A DNA stretch of 64,000 nucleotides from JAITVM01 sp031551135 (GTDB taxonomy: Bacteria > Bacillota > Clostridia > Lachnospirales > JAITVM01), in NCBI GenBank assembly GCA_031551135.1, contig JAVBOA010000016.1:1-64000 (forward strand). The letters run 5' to 3'. Below the pieces are notes generated by a model. The model saw nothing but the letters and a program-made list of their open reading frames with translations, did no database searches and was not told the origin of the DNA. Positions 1-7,726 of this stretch are shown in pieces (position 1 is the stretch's first letter; each line of letters starts with the position of its first letter). The translations under genes were made by a program, and so were the position numbers.

Positions 1-198
1 ATATTCGCCTGATTTCTTCAAGGCAGTAAGTTCTTTTCGTAAATCTTGATCACTTAGAAACCTGCCGCCGTTTGCATAATTTTCTTTTTGTTTGCCTAAA
101 GCCCAATTATAGGCAAATCGGCTTACTCCTGCTGATTGCCATAGCTTATGTTCCTGTTCATCAGTTGGCTTTAACCGTACTTTTACTGTCCGTATCAT
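1..198 (-). CDS. tnpB: TnpB (IS200/IS605-family OrfB), 5' part only
   Basis: The reverse strand reads from ATG at 198 to the window edge, giving 66 codons without a stop. It opens MIRTVKVRLKPTDEQEHKLW, and the segment SRFAYNWALGKQ follows. This is the N-terminal helix-turn-helix region of IS200/IS605 OrfB/TnpB proteins, the family of RNA-guided nucleases related to Cas12. The RuvC catalytic part lies outside the window. A TGA lies in frame just upstream, so the ATG is the first usable start, and AAGGAG lies about 10 bases before it. No TnpA is seen upstream, so this may be a TnpB-only element or a domesticated copy. Identity is well supported; intactness cannot be judged. Confidence 0.85.
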   Translation of the reverse strand, partial: MIRTVKVRLKPTDEQEHKLWQSAGVSRFAYNWALGKQKENYANGGRFLSDQDLRKELTALKKSGEY

Positions 199-484
199 CT
201 CCCATCAACTCCTTATAATTCAACACGTTTTATAAAGTTTTATAATGTTAAGATTAACTGTTACATCCCTCTTTTGTTTTTATTTTTATTTAATCCGGAT
301 TTGGTGAAAAATTTTCTGCTATAAATATTATATTAATAAATCCGAAATAAATTTATACTATTTTCATTTTGATCCTTTACATTGGAAATAGTAGCAGCTC
401 TAAATTTTGAAAATGTAAAATCTAGAAAAATCAAACTATCATATTGTTAAAACGCTATAAAATTTTTTCCGGAGGTGTTTTTCT
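199..484. other. Intergenic region between tnpB and the 980-codon gene
   Basis: AT-rich leader shared by two divergent genes. It should contain the left end of the IS200/IS605-type element, but I cannot place the boundary. It holds one short palindromic element (355-393), and a strong Shine-Dalgarno site GGAGGTG at 471-477 for the next gene. No convincing promoter pair was found. Confidence 0.4.
355..393. repeat. Short derivative of the ATACTATTTTC palindromic element
   Basis: The 39-base stretch starts ATACTATTTTCATTTTGAT and ends TTGGAAATAGTA. It carries both ends of the 113-115 bp element but lacks the central GCGC hairpin. It looks like an internal-deletion derivative. Confidence 0.6.
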
Positions 485-3427
485 CTGAAAGCTGAGTTGT
501 TTCAAAATACTAAGAATATTCACCAAAACATATTTGCGGAACAGGCTCAATTGCGGATTAATGACAGCAAGGCGAATCCGCTCTCTGTAAACGATATTTT
601 AAACGGTGAAATTATTAGTAAAGAAAAAAATATTACTTCGATACGTTTTTTAAATGCTAAAACGCTGAACTTTAATTCTAAAGACATTGTCGGCGAAGTT
701 TCTGACAAGGTATCTTTTAAAATCGTTGCAAAAGAAAATAACTGCATTAAACTTAAGCAAATCTTAAATTCGGAATTTAAAGACACAGCGAAAAACTTAC
801 AGGAAAGCAAAAATATCGAGAATCTTTTTAAAAAGTCGGAATTTATTTCTGACAGCAAAGATGAGCAGGCTCTTGCGAATTTCAAAAGAAGACTTTCCAA
901 ACTTTCGGGCGACGCAAATGTTATAAACGAACTCGTGGCCGCCGGTATTTCTCTGGATAAAATCAACCTTTCTCTTTTGATGGAGGCTTTTAAAAAACTC
1001 GATGACCACAAAAAAACAATTCCTAAAGATAATATTATCGAAGAAATCCCTGCGGCAAATTTAAAATATGTAAATAAAAATTTAGAAATTATAAAAGCAT
1101 CTGCGAATCCAAGTGATAAGACTGTTTTGAATATAATTAAAGATAATATGATTATATCACCGGAAAATTTAATTATCTACAAAAATACAGATTTTTCTAA
1201 TTTTAATTCGGATATTTTATTCGAAAATGCCGAGGACGAAATAAAAAAACTTTTTTCCGAGCAGGAAATTGATGCTTCTTCCGAAAATATTGAAATCGCT
1301 AAAGCTTTTATCAATAACGGAATTGAGATAAACAGCGAAAATCTTGAAAAATATAAATTTCTGAAAAATATTATCTCCGACCCAAAAGCCGTTGCCACCG
1401 CCACAATTGACGCAATCTCCGCCGGCGAAAAACCGCTGTCGGTTGATTTATTCAAGCTGGATAAGCAATACAGGATTTTTATAGAGAACACAAATGCCGC
1501 CGAAAAATTGAAGGATATAAAACCCGACAATATACAAAATTTATTGGATAACGATATAGAATTAACTCCGGAAAATTTATTCAGGTATTCAGAAAAAAAT
1601 AATAATATTTTTGCGGACGCAATTGAGTTAAAGAAAAATATCGCTGAAATTCAGCTGAAACTGACGACCGAATCTTGCTATCGGCTTGCCGGAAAAAACA
1701 TAAATATAAATACCGAGCCGGTTAAGAAAATCTTAAACGAGCTGAATTCATTATTATATGAAAATAATCTGAAATTTATGAATACGGAAACAAATGCCGT
1801 TAATATCGAAAAAATCTCCACGGCATTTAATAATATTGAGAATTTAAAATTCATCACGCCGCCGGTTTACAAAGATATTATTTTTAAGAATATTGATTTT
1901 AATCTCGATGGAATAAATAAATCTATTTTAAAAAACTACGAGAATTTTCAAACAAAGGTTTCTGCAAATTTTGGCGATAAGCTGACTCAGGCGGATATCG
2001 CAGGCTTTTTGAAATCTATGAATTACTCAAACAGCGAGGAAAACCGCGCCGCTTTTCAAATTTTATATAAAAATAATTTGGAGATTACGCCGGAATTATT
2101 GGATAAAACAAAAGTCGTTGATTATAAGCTGAATCAAATAAAATCCGAATTAAAGCCGAATATCGTTGCGCAAATGCTCAAGGAAAATGTAGACCCGTCA
2201 CGCTTGAGTATTGATGAGATGCTTGACTATATAGACATGTTCAAGGAGATTTACGGCACAACGGAAAAAGATTCGCTTGAGGAAGCCCTTATGAAATTTG
2301 AAAAAGAGGATTCGCGTGACGCAATTTATTCGGTTTACCGAATGCTGCACACAATCTGCAAAAATAACAGCAAAGCGATTGGGTTTATGGTAAATAACGG
2401 CTCAGAACTTACGCTGAATTCTTTATTCCAAGCCGGAAAATATTTAAACGGAAATAAAGATTTTGATTTTTCTTTGGACGGCGATTTTGGATTGCTGGAG
2501 AAAATTAATTCCTCTGAGAAAAATATTATTCAAAATATCCAAAATGTTTTGGAAAAAGAGTTGAATTCCGCCGGTGAAAATAGGCAGAAACTGCAAGATT
2601 ATTTTGATAAAAATGATATATCTGTTTTTAAAATAAAAGCCGCCAAAGAAATCCTGAAAGCAGAGGAAAATATTATTGAATCAAAAATTGACAGCTCTTT
2701 TTTGTACAAATTTGAGATAAATAATTTTACAAATTTTATGCTTGAAAATAACCAGAATATACAATTTGATAAATTGAATAACGATCTGCCGGTGAATTTA
2801 TTATCTAATTTATTCGTTCATAAAGCGAAAAAAGATGACGATATATTATCTACAGAAAAATATGACTTTTTAGATGCTGACGAAAAATCGATTGATTTCC
2901 TGAATACGAACGATCTGGAAATCAATAAAATTAATTTAAAAGCTGCTGACGATTATTTAAATAATCCGGAAATTTTGGCGGACTCCTTTAATGCGCTTAA
3001 CAACAAGGATTTTATTAGTAACGAGAATATTTTGGACGATTCCTATATTTTCGATGTTTATTCTAAAATCGATTTTCCGGCGGAAGATATTTCGATAACC
3101 GAGCGAATTAAAAATATGATATCTTTGCAAGCCGGATTGCAGGAAAAAAATATTCCCGTAACAATCGGCAATAAAATAAATAATCTGAAAATGCTAATTT
3201 TGAATGAGGACTTTGAAAACAAAGACGATATCAATGTTTTGGTAGCAATCAAATCCGACAAGCTTGGGAATTTGAAGTTCAAAATTAATTTGAAAAGCGC
3301 CGATAATGCTAAAACGGCTGATATAAAAATCGAAGCTGATAATTCCTTAGCACAGAAAAAATTGGAACGAAATAAAGATTTTTTATATTCGGACGATATT
3401 ATTTTAAATGTAATATACGATGCTTAA
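485..3427 (+). CDS. Large helical-repeat protein near flagellar genes (DUF6240-like)
   Basis: A 980-codon protein with no signal peptide or membrane segment, rich in Lys, Glu, Asn and Ile. A motif of the form N-x-(I/L)-x-(I/L)-(T/S)-x-E-N-L recurs near nt 1135-1190, 1306-1356, 1540-1590 and 2062-2112, with looser forms near 931-1000, 2173-2230 and 2383-2445. The pattern suggests repeated helical units. It resembles the DUF6240 proteins encoded near flagellar genes in Clostridia; I recall this family but could not search it. GGAGGTG at 471-477 is about 7 bases before CTG 485 but about 19 before TTG 497, so CTG 485 (or an unusual start) fits better; the usual call would be TTG 497 (976 aa). The flagellin gene follows, suggesting a flagellar or secretion role, but function is unknown. 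Confidence 0.65.
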   Translation: MKAELFQNTKNIHQNIFAEQAQLRINDSKANPLSVNDILNGEIISKEKNITSIRFLNAKTLNFNSKDIVGEVSDKVSFKIVAKENNCIKLKQILNSEFKDTAKNLQESKNIENLFKKSEFISDSKDEQALANFKRRLSKLSGDANVINELVAAGISLDKINLSLLMEAFKKLDDHKKTIPKDNIIEEIPAANLKYVNKNLEIIKASANPSDKTVLNIIKDNMIISPENLIIYKNTDFSNFNSDILFENAEDEIKKLFSEQEIDASSENIEIAKAFINNGIEINSENLEKYKFLKNIISDPKAVATATIDAISAGEKPLSVDLFKLDKQYRIFIENTNAAEKLKDIKPDNIQNLLDNDIELTPENLFRYSEKNNNIFADAIELKKNIAEIQLKLTTESCYRLAGKNININTEPVKKILNELNSLLYENNLKFMNTETNAVNIEKISTAFNNIENLKFITPPVYKDIIFKNIDFNLDGINKSILKNYENFQTKVSANFGDKLTQADIAGFLKSMNYSNSEENRAAFQILYKNNLEITPELLDKTKVVDYKLNQIKSELKPNIVAQMLKENVDPSRLSIDEMLDYIDMFKEIYGTTEKDSLEEALMKFEKEDSRDAIYSVYRMLHTICKNNSKAIGFMVNNGSELTLNSLFQAGKYLNGNKDFDFSLDGDFGLLEKINSSEKNIIQNIQNVLEKELNSAGENRQKLQDYFDKNDISVFKIKAAKEILKAEENIIESKIDSSFLYKFEINNFTNFMLENNQNIQFDKLNNDLPVNLLSNLFVHKAKKDDDILSTEKYDFLDADEKSIDFLNTNDLEINKINLKAADDYLNNPEILADSFNALNNKDFISNENILDDSYIFDVYSKIDFPAEDISITERIKNMISLQAGLQEKNIPVTIGNKINNLKMLILNEDFENKDDINVLVAIKSDKLGNLKFKINLKSADNAKTADIKIEADNSLAQKKLERNKDFLYSDDIILNVIYDA

Positions 3428-3432
3428 AAGAT

Positions 3433-3573
3433 TTGGGCTTTCAGCCTAAACCCGACTTCTTTCTTGAAAGAAGCAAAGAACTTTTGCTTGAAACGGCGTT
3501 TTACGCCGTTTCGATTAAAGCTTTTGGTCAAGCTTTTCTCGAAAAGCTTGCGGAGGTTCGGAGGCAGAGCCTC
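3433..3573. repeat. Chain of perfect hairpins (REP-like palindrome cluster)
   Basis: Consecutive inverted repeats follow the stop codon: CTTCTTTC/GAAAGAAG (3456-3473), GCAAAG/CTTTTGC (3473-3487), GAAACGGCG/CGCCGTTTC (3490-3512), CAAGCTTTTC/GAAAAGCTTG (3529-3550) and GAGGC/GCCTC (3561-3573). The composition differs from the AT-rich surroundings. I recall similar AAGCTTTTGGTCAAGC-type intergenic repeats in other Clostridia, so this is probably a dispersed repeat. It may also end or stabilise the upstream transcript. Confidence 0.7.
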
Positions 3574-3605
3574 TGAAATCTTTTCTTATAATTTGCGCTT
3601 GTTTA

Positions 3606-3734
3606 GTGGGTGGTTTTATAAATAATAAAGAAGATTTAGAAAAAATATTGGAGTCGATAATAAAATATATAGAAATTTGTGAAGATACGGAAATCGAAGA
3701 GAATTATAATCTTTCGGAAGGTGGAACAGATTGA
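3606..3734 (+). CDS. Possible 42-codon ORF coupled to flagellin
   Basis: An open frame starts at GTG 3606 and ends at TGA 3732-3734, overlapping the TTG start of flagellin (3731-3733). The predicted peptide begins MGGFINNKEDLEKILESI and is acidic and helical. It carries the flagellin Shine-Dalgarno site (AAGGTGG) within its last codons, an arrangement typical of translational coupling. No good ribosome site precedes the GTG, and I do not recognise the peptide. It may instead be flagellin leader sequence that happens to be open. Confidence 0.35.
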   Translation: MGGFINNKEDLEKILESIIKYIEICEDTEIEENYNLSEGGTD

Positions 3735-4567
3735 GATTAGCTAATAATATTGCAGCAATGCAATCCGCATTAAAGCTTAGAAAATCGGACGCTTTAACCC
3801 TAAAGTCGAACGAACGCCTAAGCAGCGGTTCAAAAATTAATTCCGCAAAAGATGATCCGGCAGCTTTAAGCATAGCCAATAAACTAAAAAATCAAGTCAA
3901 TGGCATAGAGATGGCAAATCGTAATTCTTTGGATGCTGTATCAATGATACAGACGGCAGAAGGTTCGCTCTCCACTATGCATAATATTGTAAACCGTATG
4001 CGTGAATTGGCGGTGCAGTCCGCAAACGACACAAATACATCAGATGACAGACAAAAAATGCAGACGGAAATTGATTCTTTAGTTGAAGAAATTGACGCAA
4101 TATCAAACAAAGCAGAGTTTAACGGAATAAAATTACTTCGTCCGGTTGTCGATAAAGCTAATGGCGAAACCGAACATATTTTAAAAGTTCAAGTAGGCCA
4201 AAATCATTTGATGGATATGGATGTCGGGCTTGTTCGAATAGATTCCGTAGAGCTTGGGCTTGATAATTTGGATTATACAACACGGACGGGCGCATCGGAT
4301 GCGCTGGGATATTGCGACCAAGCTATCTCTAAAATTTCGGAAATGCGCGCGAAATTCGGTTCTTATGTAAATCGTCTTAACCTTACAAGCGAAAATCTGG
4401 ATACTTTTTCGTTGAACGCACAAACTTCTTTATCTAGGATTATGGACACCGATATGGCAAAAGAAATGACTTTGTATACAAAAAATAATTTATTAGTGCA
4501 ATCGGCTACTTCGATTTTAGCACAGGCAAACCAAAGGCCGCAGCAAATCTTGCAGCTTTTGAATTAG
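3731..4567 (+). CDS. fliC: Flagellin
   Basis: This 278-residue protein has the conserved flagellin N-terminal domain (about residues 1-140, opening MRLANNIAAMQSAL, with the RLSSGSKINSAKDDPA block) and the C-terminal D0/D1 helix (about 190-278, ending in ATSILAQANQRPQQILQLLN). The central variable region is short, so it is a minimal D0/D1 flagellin. The segment MRELAVQSAND, the TLR5-recognised region in other flagellins, is intact. The start is TTG with AAGGTGG 7 bases upstream; no ATG fits. A cysteine (ALGYCDQ) lies in the C-terminal helix, which is uncommon in flagellins. FliS follows. Confidence 0.97.
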   Translation: MRLANNIAAMQSALKLRKSDALTLKSNERLSSGSKINSAKDDPAALSIANKLKNQVNGIEMANRNSLDAVSMIQTAEGSLSTMHNIVNRMRELAVQSANDTNTSDDRQKMQTEIDSLVEEIDAISNKAEFNGIKLLRPVVDKANGETEHILKVQVGQNHLMDMDVGLVRIDSVELGLDNLDYTTRTGASDALGYCDQAISKISEMRAKFGSYVNRLNLTSENLDTFSLNAQTSLSRIMDTDMAKEMTLYTKNNLLVQSATSILAQANQRPQQILQLLN

Positions 4568-4578
4568 AGTACATAAAA

Positions 4579-4612
4579 CGGTTTTAAATTATAGCAAAAA
4601 ACCTTAAAACCG
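4579..4612 (+). promoter_or_regulatory. Hairpin between flagellin and fliS
   Basis: CGGTTTTAA (4579-4587) pairs with TTAAAACCG (4604-4612), a perfect 9-base stem. No T-run follows, so it is more likely a processing, stability or attenuation hairpin that lets flagellin be expressed above fliS than a full terminator. Confidence 0.45.
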
Positions 4613-4645
4613 CGGGGGATTAAAATATTTTTGGTGGTGAATGAA

Positions 4646-5107
4646 TTGAATTATTTGAAAGAAAATTATGTTGAGCGAATTAAAAACGCAAGCCCGCTCC
4701 AATTAATTTTAATTACATTTGAACTAACAATAGTCAATTTAGAGGATGCTAAGCAAGCGCAGGAGAATGAAAAATACGAATACCATATTAAAAAAGCTCA
4801 GGATTTTCTAATGCAGTTAATGTCTTCACTCGATATGGGATATACTATTTCAGGGCATTTATTGAGTATATATTTATATATAAATAAAATGCTCCACGAG
4901 GCTTATTTTAACAAAGACCATAAGAATATTAATGACAGTATAGAAATGTTAAATTCGTTATTATCGTCATTCGAGTTTATTCAAAAATCCGAAATGGAAA
5001 AAGACGATTCGATGGCGGGCGCAAATATCTACGCAGGTTTTTCGTATAAAAACGGAGAATTTGAAGAATTTGCATTAAATTTACCGCAGAACAAATTCGA
5101 GGCATAA
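4646..5107 (+). CDS. fliS: Flagellar export chaperone FliS-like
   Basis: FliS binds the flagellin C-terminal helix in the cytoplasm and delivers it to the export gate. The protein shows the family pattern: YLKENYVERIKNASPLQLIL at the N-terminus, a helical core with HIKKAQDFLMQLMSSLDM, then LLSIYLYINKMLHEA. It is about 153 residues, somewhat longer than usual because of an acidic tail. I prefer TTG 4646 because GGTGGTG (4633-4639) sits about 6 bases upstream; the frame is open to TTG 4631 (158 codons), but that start would lie on the ribosome site itself. Position directly after flagellin supports the call. Confidence 0.85.
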   Translation: MNYLKENYVERIKNASPLQLILITFELTIVNLEDAKQAQENEKYEYHIKKAQDFLMQLMSSLDMGYTISGHLLSIYLYINKMLHEAYFNKDHKNINDSIEMLNSLLSSFEFIQKSEMEKDDSMAGANIYAGFSYKNGEFEEFALNLPQNKFEA

Positions 5108-5162
5108 TAAAAAAAATTGTAAAATTTTACAGCGTAATTTTATCGTTATAAAATTGATATGC

Positions 5163-5209
5163 AAAAGGGAGATAATATTCTAAATTAGAATTTGTCTCCT
5201 TTTTATTTT
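5163..5209 (+). terminator. Terminator after fliS
   Basis: AAAAGGGAGA pairs with TCTCCTTTTT around an inner ATTCTAAATTAGAAT stem, and the T-rich tract TTTTTATTTTA follows. This closes the flagellin-fliS unit. The rest of 5108-5459 is AT-rich with one short palindromic element and no gene. Confidence 0.75.
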
Positions 5210-5330
5210 ATTAATTTATTTTAAGAAAAGAATATTTCCGTGGAGCGGATTCTATTTACTTTTCGGAATATATTTACCAATATTTGACTATATTAGTATA
5301 TATATTTTTTTATATATAAATCTTATCATT

Positions 5331-5372
5331 ATACTATTTCGATTCTAAAGGATAGAAAAATGGAAATAGTAT
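5331..5372. repeat. Short derivative of the ATACTATTTTC palindromic element
   Basis: A 42-base unit with perfectly inverted ends ATACTATTTC and GAAATAGTAT. It keeps the TAAAGGATAGAAAAA part of the left arm but lacks the central GCGC hairpin. Confidence 0.65.
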
Positions 5373-5459
5373 TATACAGCAATTTTCAAAAATACTTTTC
5401 TATACTCTAGAATAGAATTATGAAAATTAGCTTGCTCTAAAGTCAAAAGGAGGAAATAT

Positions 5460-5732
5460 ATGCAAACGATAGCTAGCGATATTAAACAAATTTTCATAAA
5501 AGGGAGACCCGAGGTTTTTCACGAGGAATATGATATTGTTTTGGCGATAGAAAAAATAAAATCTGACATTGTTTGCGTACAAAAAATTTTGGACAATATT
5601 ACCGACCCGATTTTGATCGATAGCTTTTTGTTTGAAGAAAAAGCATTAAATTTACGTTTCCAGTACTATATTAATTTATGCAGGGATAAAAAAATTTCGG
5701 TAAACGCCTTTGCCAGAGGGGGCGCGGAATAA
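5460..5732 (+). CDS. DUF2508 (YaaL-like) protein
   Basis: A 90-residue soluble protein opening MQTIASDIKQIFIKGRP, with the central EEYDIVLAIEKIKSDI helix and a C-terminal LRFQYYINLCR segment typical of the DUF2508/YaaL family. Its biochemical role is unknown. In many Firmicutes it lies between recR and bofA, and here a BofA-like gene follows without a gap, which is strong support. An AGGAGG ribosome site lies just upstream of the ATG. The usual upstream neighbour recR is absent; flagellar genes stand there instead. Confidence 0.75.
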   Translation: MQTIASDIKQIFIKGRPEVFHEEYDIVLAIEKIKSDIVCVQKILDNITDPILIDSFLFEEKALNLRFQYYINLCRDKKISVNAFARGGAE

Positions 5733-5993
5733 TTGGACACTTCGGAAATGATTAAATACATGATGATTTTTTGCATTGGCTTTATGGTGATTTTGGCAAT
5801 GCATAAACAGATAAAATTTATTTTTAAGGTATCCGTGCAGGCCCTATTCGGTGCACTTGGATTCGTTATTGCAAATTCTGTTTTGGCGGCTTTTAACATT
5901 TTTGTCGGGATAAATTTTGTTACATTACTTATTGTCGGACTTTTGGGCTTTCCGGGATTCATTTCATTATATATCATAAATTATATTTTGTAA
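5733..5993 (+). CDS. bofA: BofA-like membrane protein (pro-sigma-K processing inhibitor family)
   Basis: This 86-residue hydrophobic protein has a first membrane segment near 8-24, further hydrophobic segments, and the BofA-type end VGLLGFPGFISLYIINYIL. In Bacillus, BofA sits in the outer forespore membrane and holds the SpoIVFB protease inactive until engulfment is complete. The start is TTG 5733, directly after the upstream TAA, with a purine-rich AGAGGGGG about 10 bases before it, so the two genes are probably translationally coupled. It supports a spore-forming ancestry; a working sigma-K pathway cannot be judged from this window. Confidence 0.8.
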   Translation: MDTSEMIKYMMIFCIGFMVILAMHKQIKFIFKVSVQALFGALGFVIANSVLAAFNIFVGINFVTLLIVGLLGFPGFISLYIINYIL

Positions 5994-6005
5994 TTTGCTA
6001 CGTGC

Positions 6006-6030
6006 GGCAGACCTTGTGTCTGCCTTTTTT
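6006..6030 (+). terminator. Terminator after bofA
   Basis: GGCAGAC (6006-6012) pairs with GTCTGCC (6018-6024), followed by six T. A clean rho-independent terminator. Confidence 0.85.
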
Positions 6031-6165
6031 GCGTAAAAAAATGGAAAACAAAATCGATAAATTTCGGGAAATAAAAATCCGGTTTCGACCGATACTATTA
6101 TTATAGATGAAAAGAATTATTTTATTGGGATTCTGTGAAAGCTGTATTTCTAAGATTTAGAGAGA

Positions 6166-6195
6166 TTGACAAAGAAAAAACAAAGCTAATTTAAT
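6166..6195 (+). promoter_or_regulatory. Candidate promoter for the V/A-ATPase operon
   Basis: TTGACA at 6166-6171 matches the -35 consensus. Possible -10 hexamers TAATTT (6187-6192) or TTTAAT (6190-6195) lie 15 or 18 bases on, neither ideal. Apart from this and the terminator above, the 340-base gap 5994-6332 holds nothing I can identify. Confidence 0.35.
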
Positions 6196-6332
6196 TCATA
6201 TTTTTTGTATATTTTTTCGCAATCACCTAATAATGCACATAGAGTCGTTTGAAAAACTGTATTTTATCGTGAATAATTTATATAGAAATCGAAAAAAAAT
6301 AAGCGTAATATATTCAAAAGGGTGGTGAATTT

Positions 6333-6647
6333 GTGCATAATGATATAATAGAAAAGCTTGTACAACTGGAAAATGATGTACAGCATATAACGGCGGATGC
6401 GATAAAGAACAAAGAAGACTTTGCAAAAAATGTTCATGACAAATGTTTGCAAATCGAGAATAATCTACAAAAAGATTTTGACGAAAGAATATCCAATGTA
6501 GAGACCGGAATAAAAAAAGAAAGCGAAGAGAAAATTATTAGAATCAAAAAAGAAAAAGCAGAAAAAATTAAACAGATGGAAGATTCTTATGATAAAAACA
6601 GAAAAAATTGGGAAGATGAAATTTTTAATTATATAATCGGCAGGTGA
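6333..6647 (+). CDS. V/A-type ATPase peripheral-stalk subunit (G/H type)
   Basis: This 104-residue, almost entirely charged coiled-coil protein starts the ATPase operon. Residues about 15-95 are heptad-like and full of Lys and Glu (for example KKESEEKIIRIKKEKAEK). Size, composition and first position match the AhaH/NtpF type subunit that pairs with subunit E to form the peripheral stalk. The start is GTG 6333 with GGGTGGTG about 8 bases upstream. Its TGA lies within the ribosome site of the next gene. Sequence alone is low-complexity, so the assignment rests on context. Confidence 0.75.
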   Translation: MHNDIIEKLVQLENDVQHITADAIKNKEDFAKNVHDKCLQIENNLQKDFDERISNVETGIKKESEEKIIRIKKEKAEKIKQMEDSYDKNRKNWEDEIFNYIIGR

Positions 6648-6652
6648 GTTTT

Positions 6653-7726
6653 ATGCTTTTAGAAACAGCGGCGTACGGCGGTGTATACGCAAAAATAAAA
6701 GCTCTTGAAAAAAATTTATTAAAATATCAGGACTATGTTAATTTGGCATCTCAAAAAGATGTCAAATCTTTTGCGAATATGCTTTTTGATGATAATTACC
6801 TTGTCGAATATACAAGCGTATTGAAGAAATCCGTAGATATCGGCAGGATATCGATGGAGCGCAGCATTGCCAGCACAATGTACCAAAATTTTATGGGTAT
6901 TTATTCTTTTTTGACCGATGAGAATGTTAAAAAATATTTAAATACTTTTAATTTGAAATATAAAGTTGGCTTTATAAAATCGCTCCTACGGTCGCTTTAT
7001 GATGAGCGTGTCGATGAAGTTTCTATTCCGAAAAAGGCTGTATATTCAAAATCTCATCAGAATCTTTCTTTTGAGCAATTGTCGTATGTTAAAACCTTTT
7101 CGGAATTATTGGACGCTTTAGAGCATACTGAATTTCACAAAGTTTTGGCAAAGCTGGAAGGAAAAAATCCGTCGTTATATGAGCTGGAAACTCAGCTTGA
7201 TTTTTATACATATAATGAAATTTGGAAAAGCCAAAACAAGAATCTAAGTAAGAAAGATTTGAATGCGCAAATGGCCATAAACGGCATGGATATAGATATT
7301 CATAATATTATGTACATTTACCGTTTGAAAAAATATTATAATATCGATAAAGACCGGATTTATACAAATCTTATTCCGATAAATTATAGGCTGAAACAAA
7401 ATAAATTGGAAGATTTGATAGATGCCGTGAGCGAAGAAGATTTTCTTGATTATGTCAGAAAAACATGCTACAAAGATGTTTTCGACGGGTATTTTATGAA
7501 TGACCCCGAATTGTCATATTATAAATTTATGTATAAAATTCACTTGGACGCAGAGAGGAAAGACCCTTTTTCTCTGCAAAAAGTCACTGCTTATTTTTAT
7601 AAAAAGGGTCAGGAAGTCCGGAATTTAATAACCTTGATTGAATGTGTCCGGTATGGCTTGAGACCGGAGGAATCACTTAAAAAGCTTAATCTTTTAATAA
7701 AGAGAGGTGAAAACACAAATGGTTAA
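6653..7726 (+). CDS. atpC: V/A-type ATPase subunit C (AC39/d type)
   Basis: Subunit C is the funnel-shaped protein that connects the central stalk to the membrane rotor ring. The 357-residue protein is helical throughout and has the family features YGGVYAKIKALEKNLL near the N-terminus and DIHNIMYIYRLKKYYN in the middle. I take ATG 6653, preceded by AGGTGAG at 6642-6648; GTG 6644 is in frame but lies inside that site. The gene overlaps the ribosome site and first codons of subunit I. Here C precedes I, unlike the ntp order of Enterococcus. Confidence 0.88.
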   Translation: MLLETAAYGGVYAKIKALEKNLLKYQDYVNLASQKDVKSFANMLFDDNYLVEYTSVLKKSVDIGRISMERSIASTMYQNFMGIYSFLTDENVKKYLNTFNLKYKVGFIKSLLRSLYDERVDEVSIPKKAVYSKSHQNLSFEQLSYVKTFSELLDALEHTEFHKVLAKLEGKNPSLYELETQLDFYTYNEIWKSQNKNLSKKDLNAQMAINGMDIDIHNIMYIYRLKKYYNIDKDRIYTNLIPINYRLKQNKLEDLIDAVSEEDFLDYVRKTCYKDVFDGYFMNDPELSYYKFMYKIHLDAERKDPFSLQKVTAYFYKKGQEVRNLITLIECVRYGLRPEESLKKLNLLIKRGENTNG

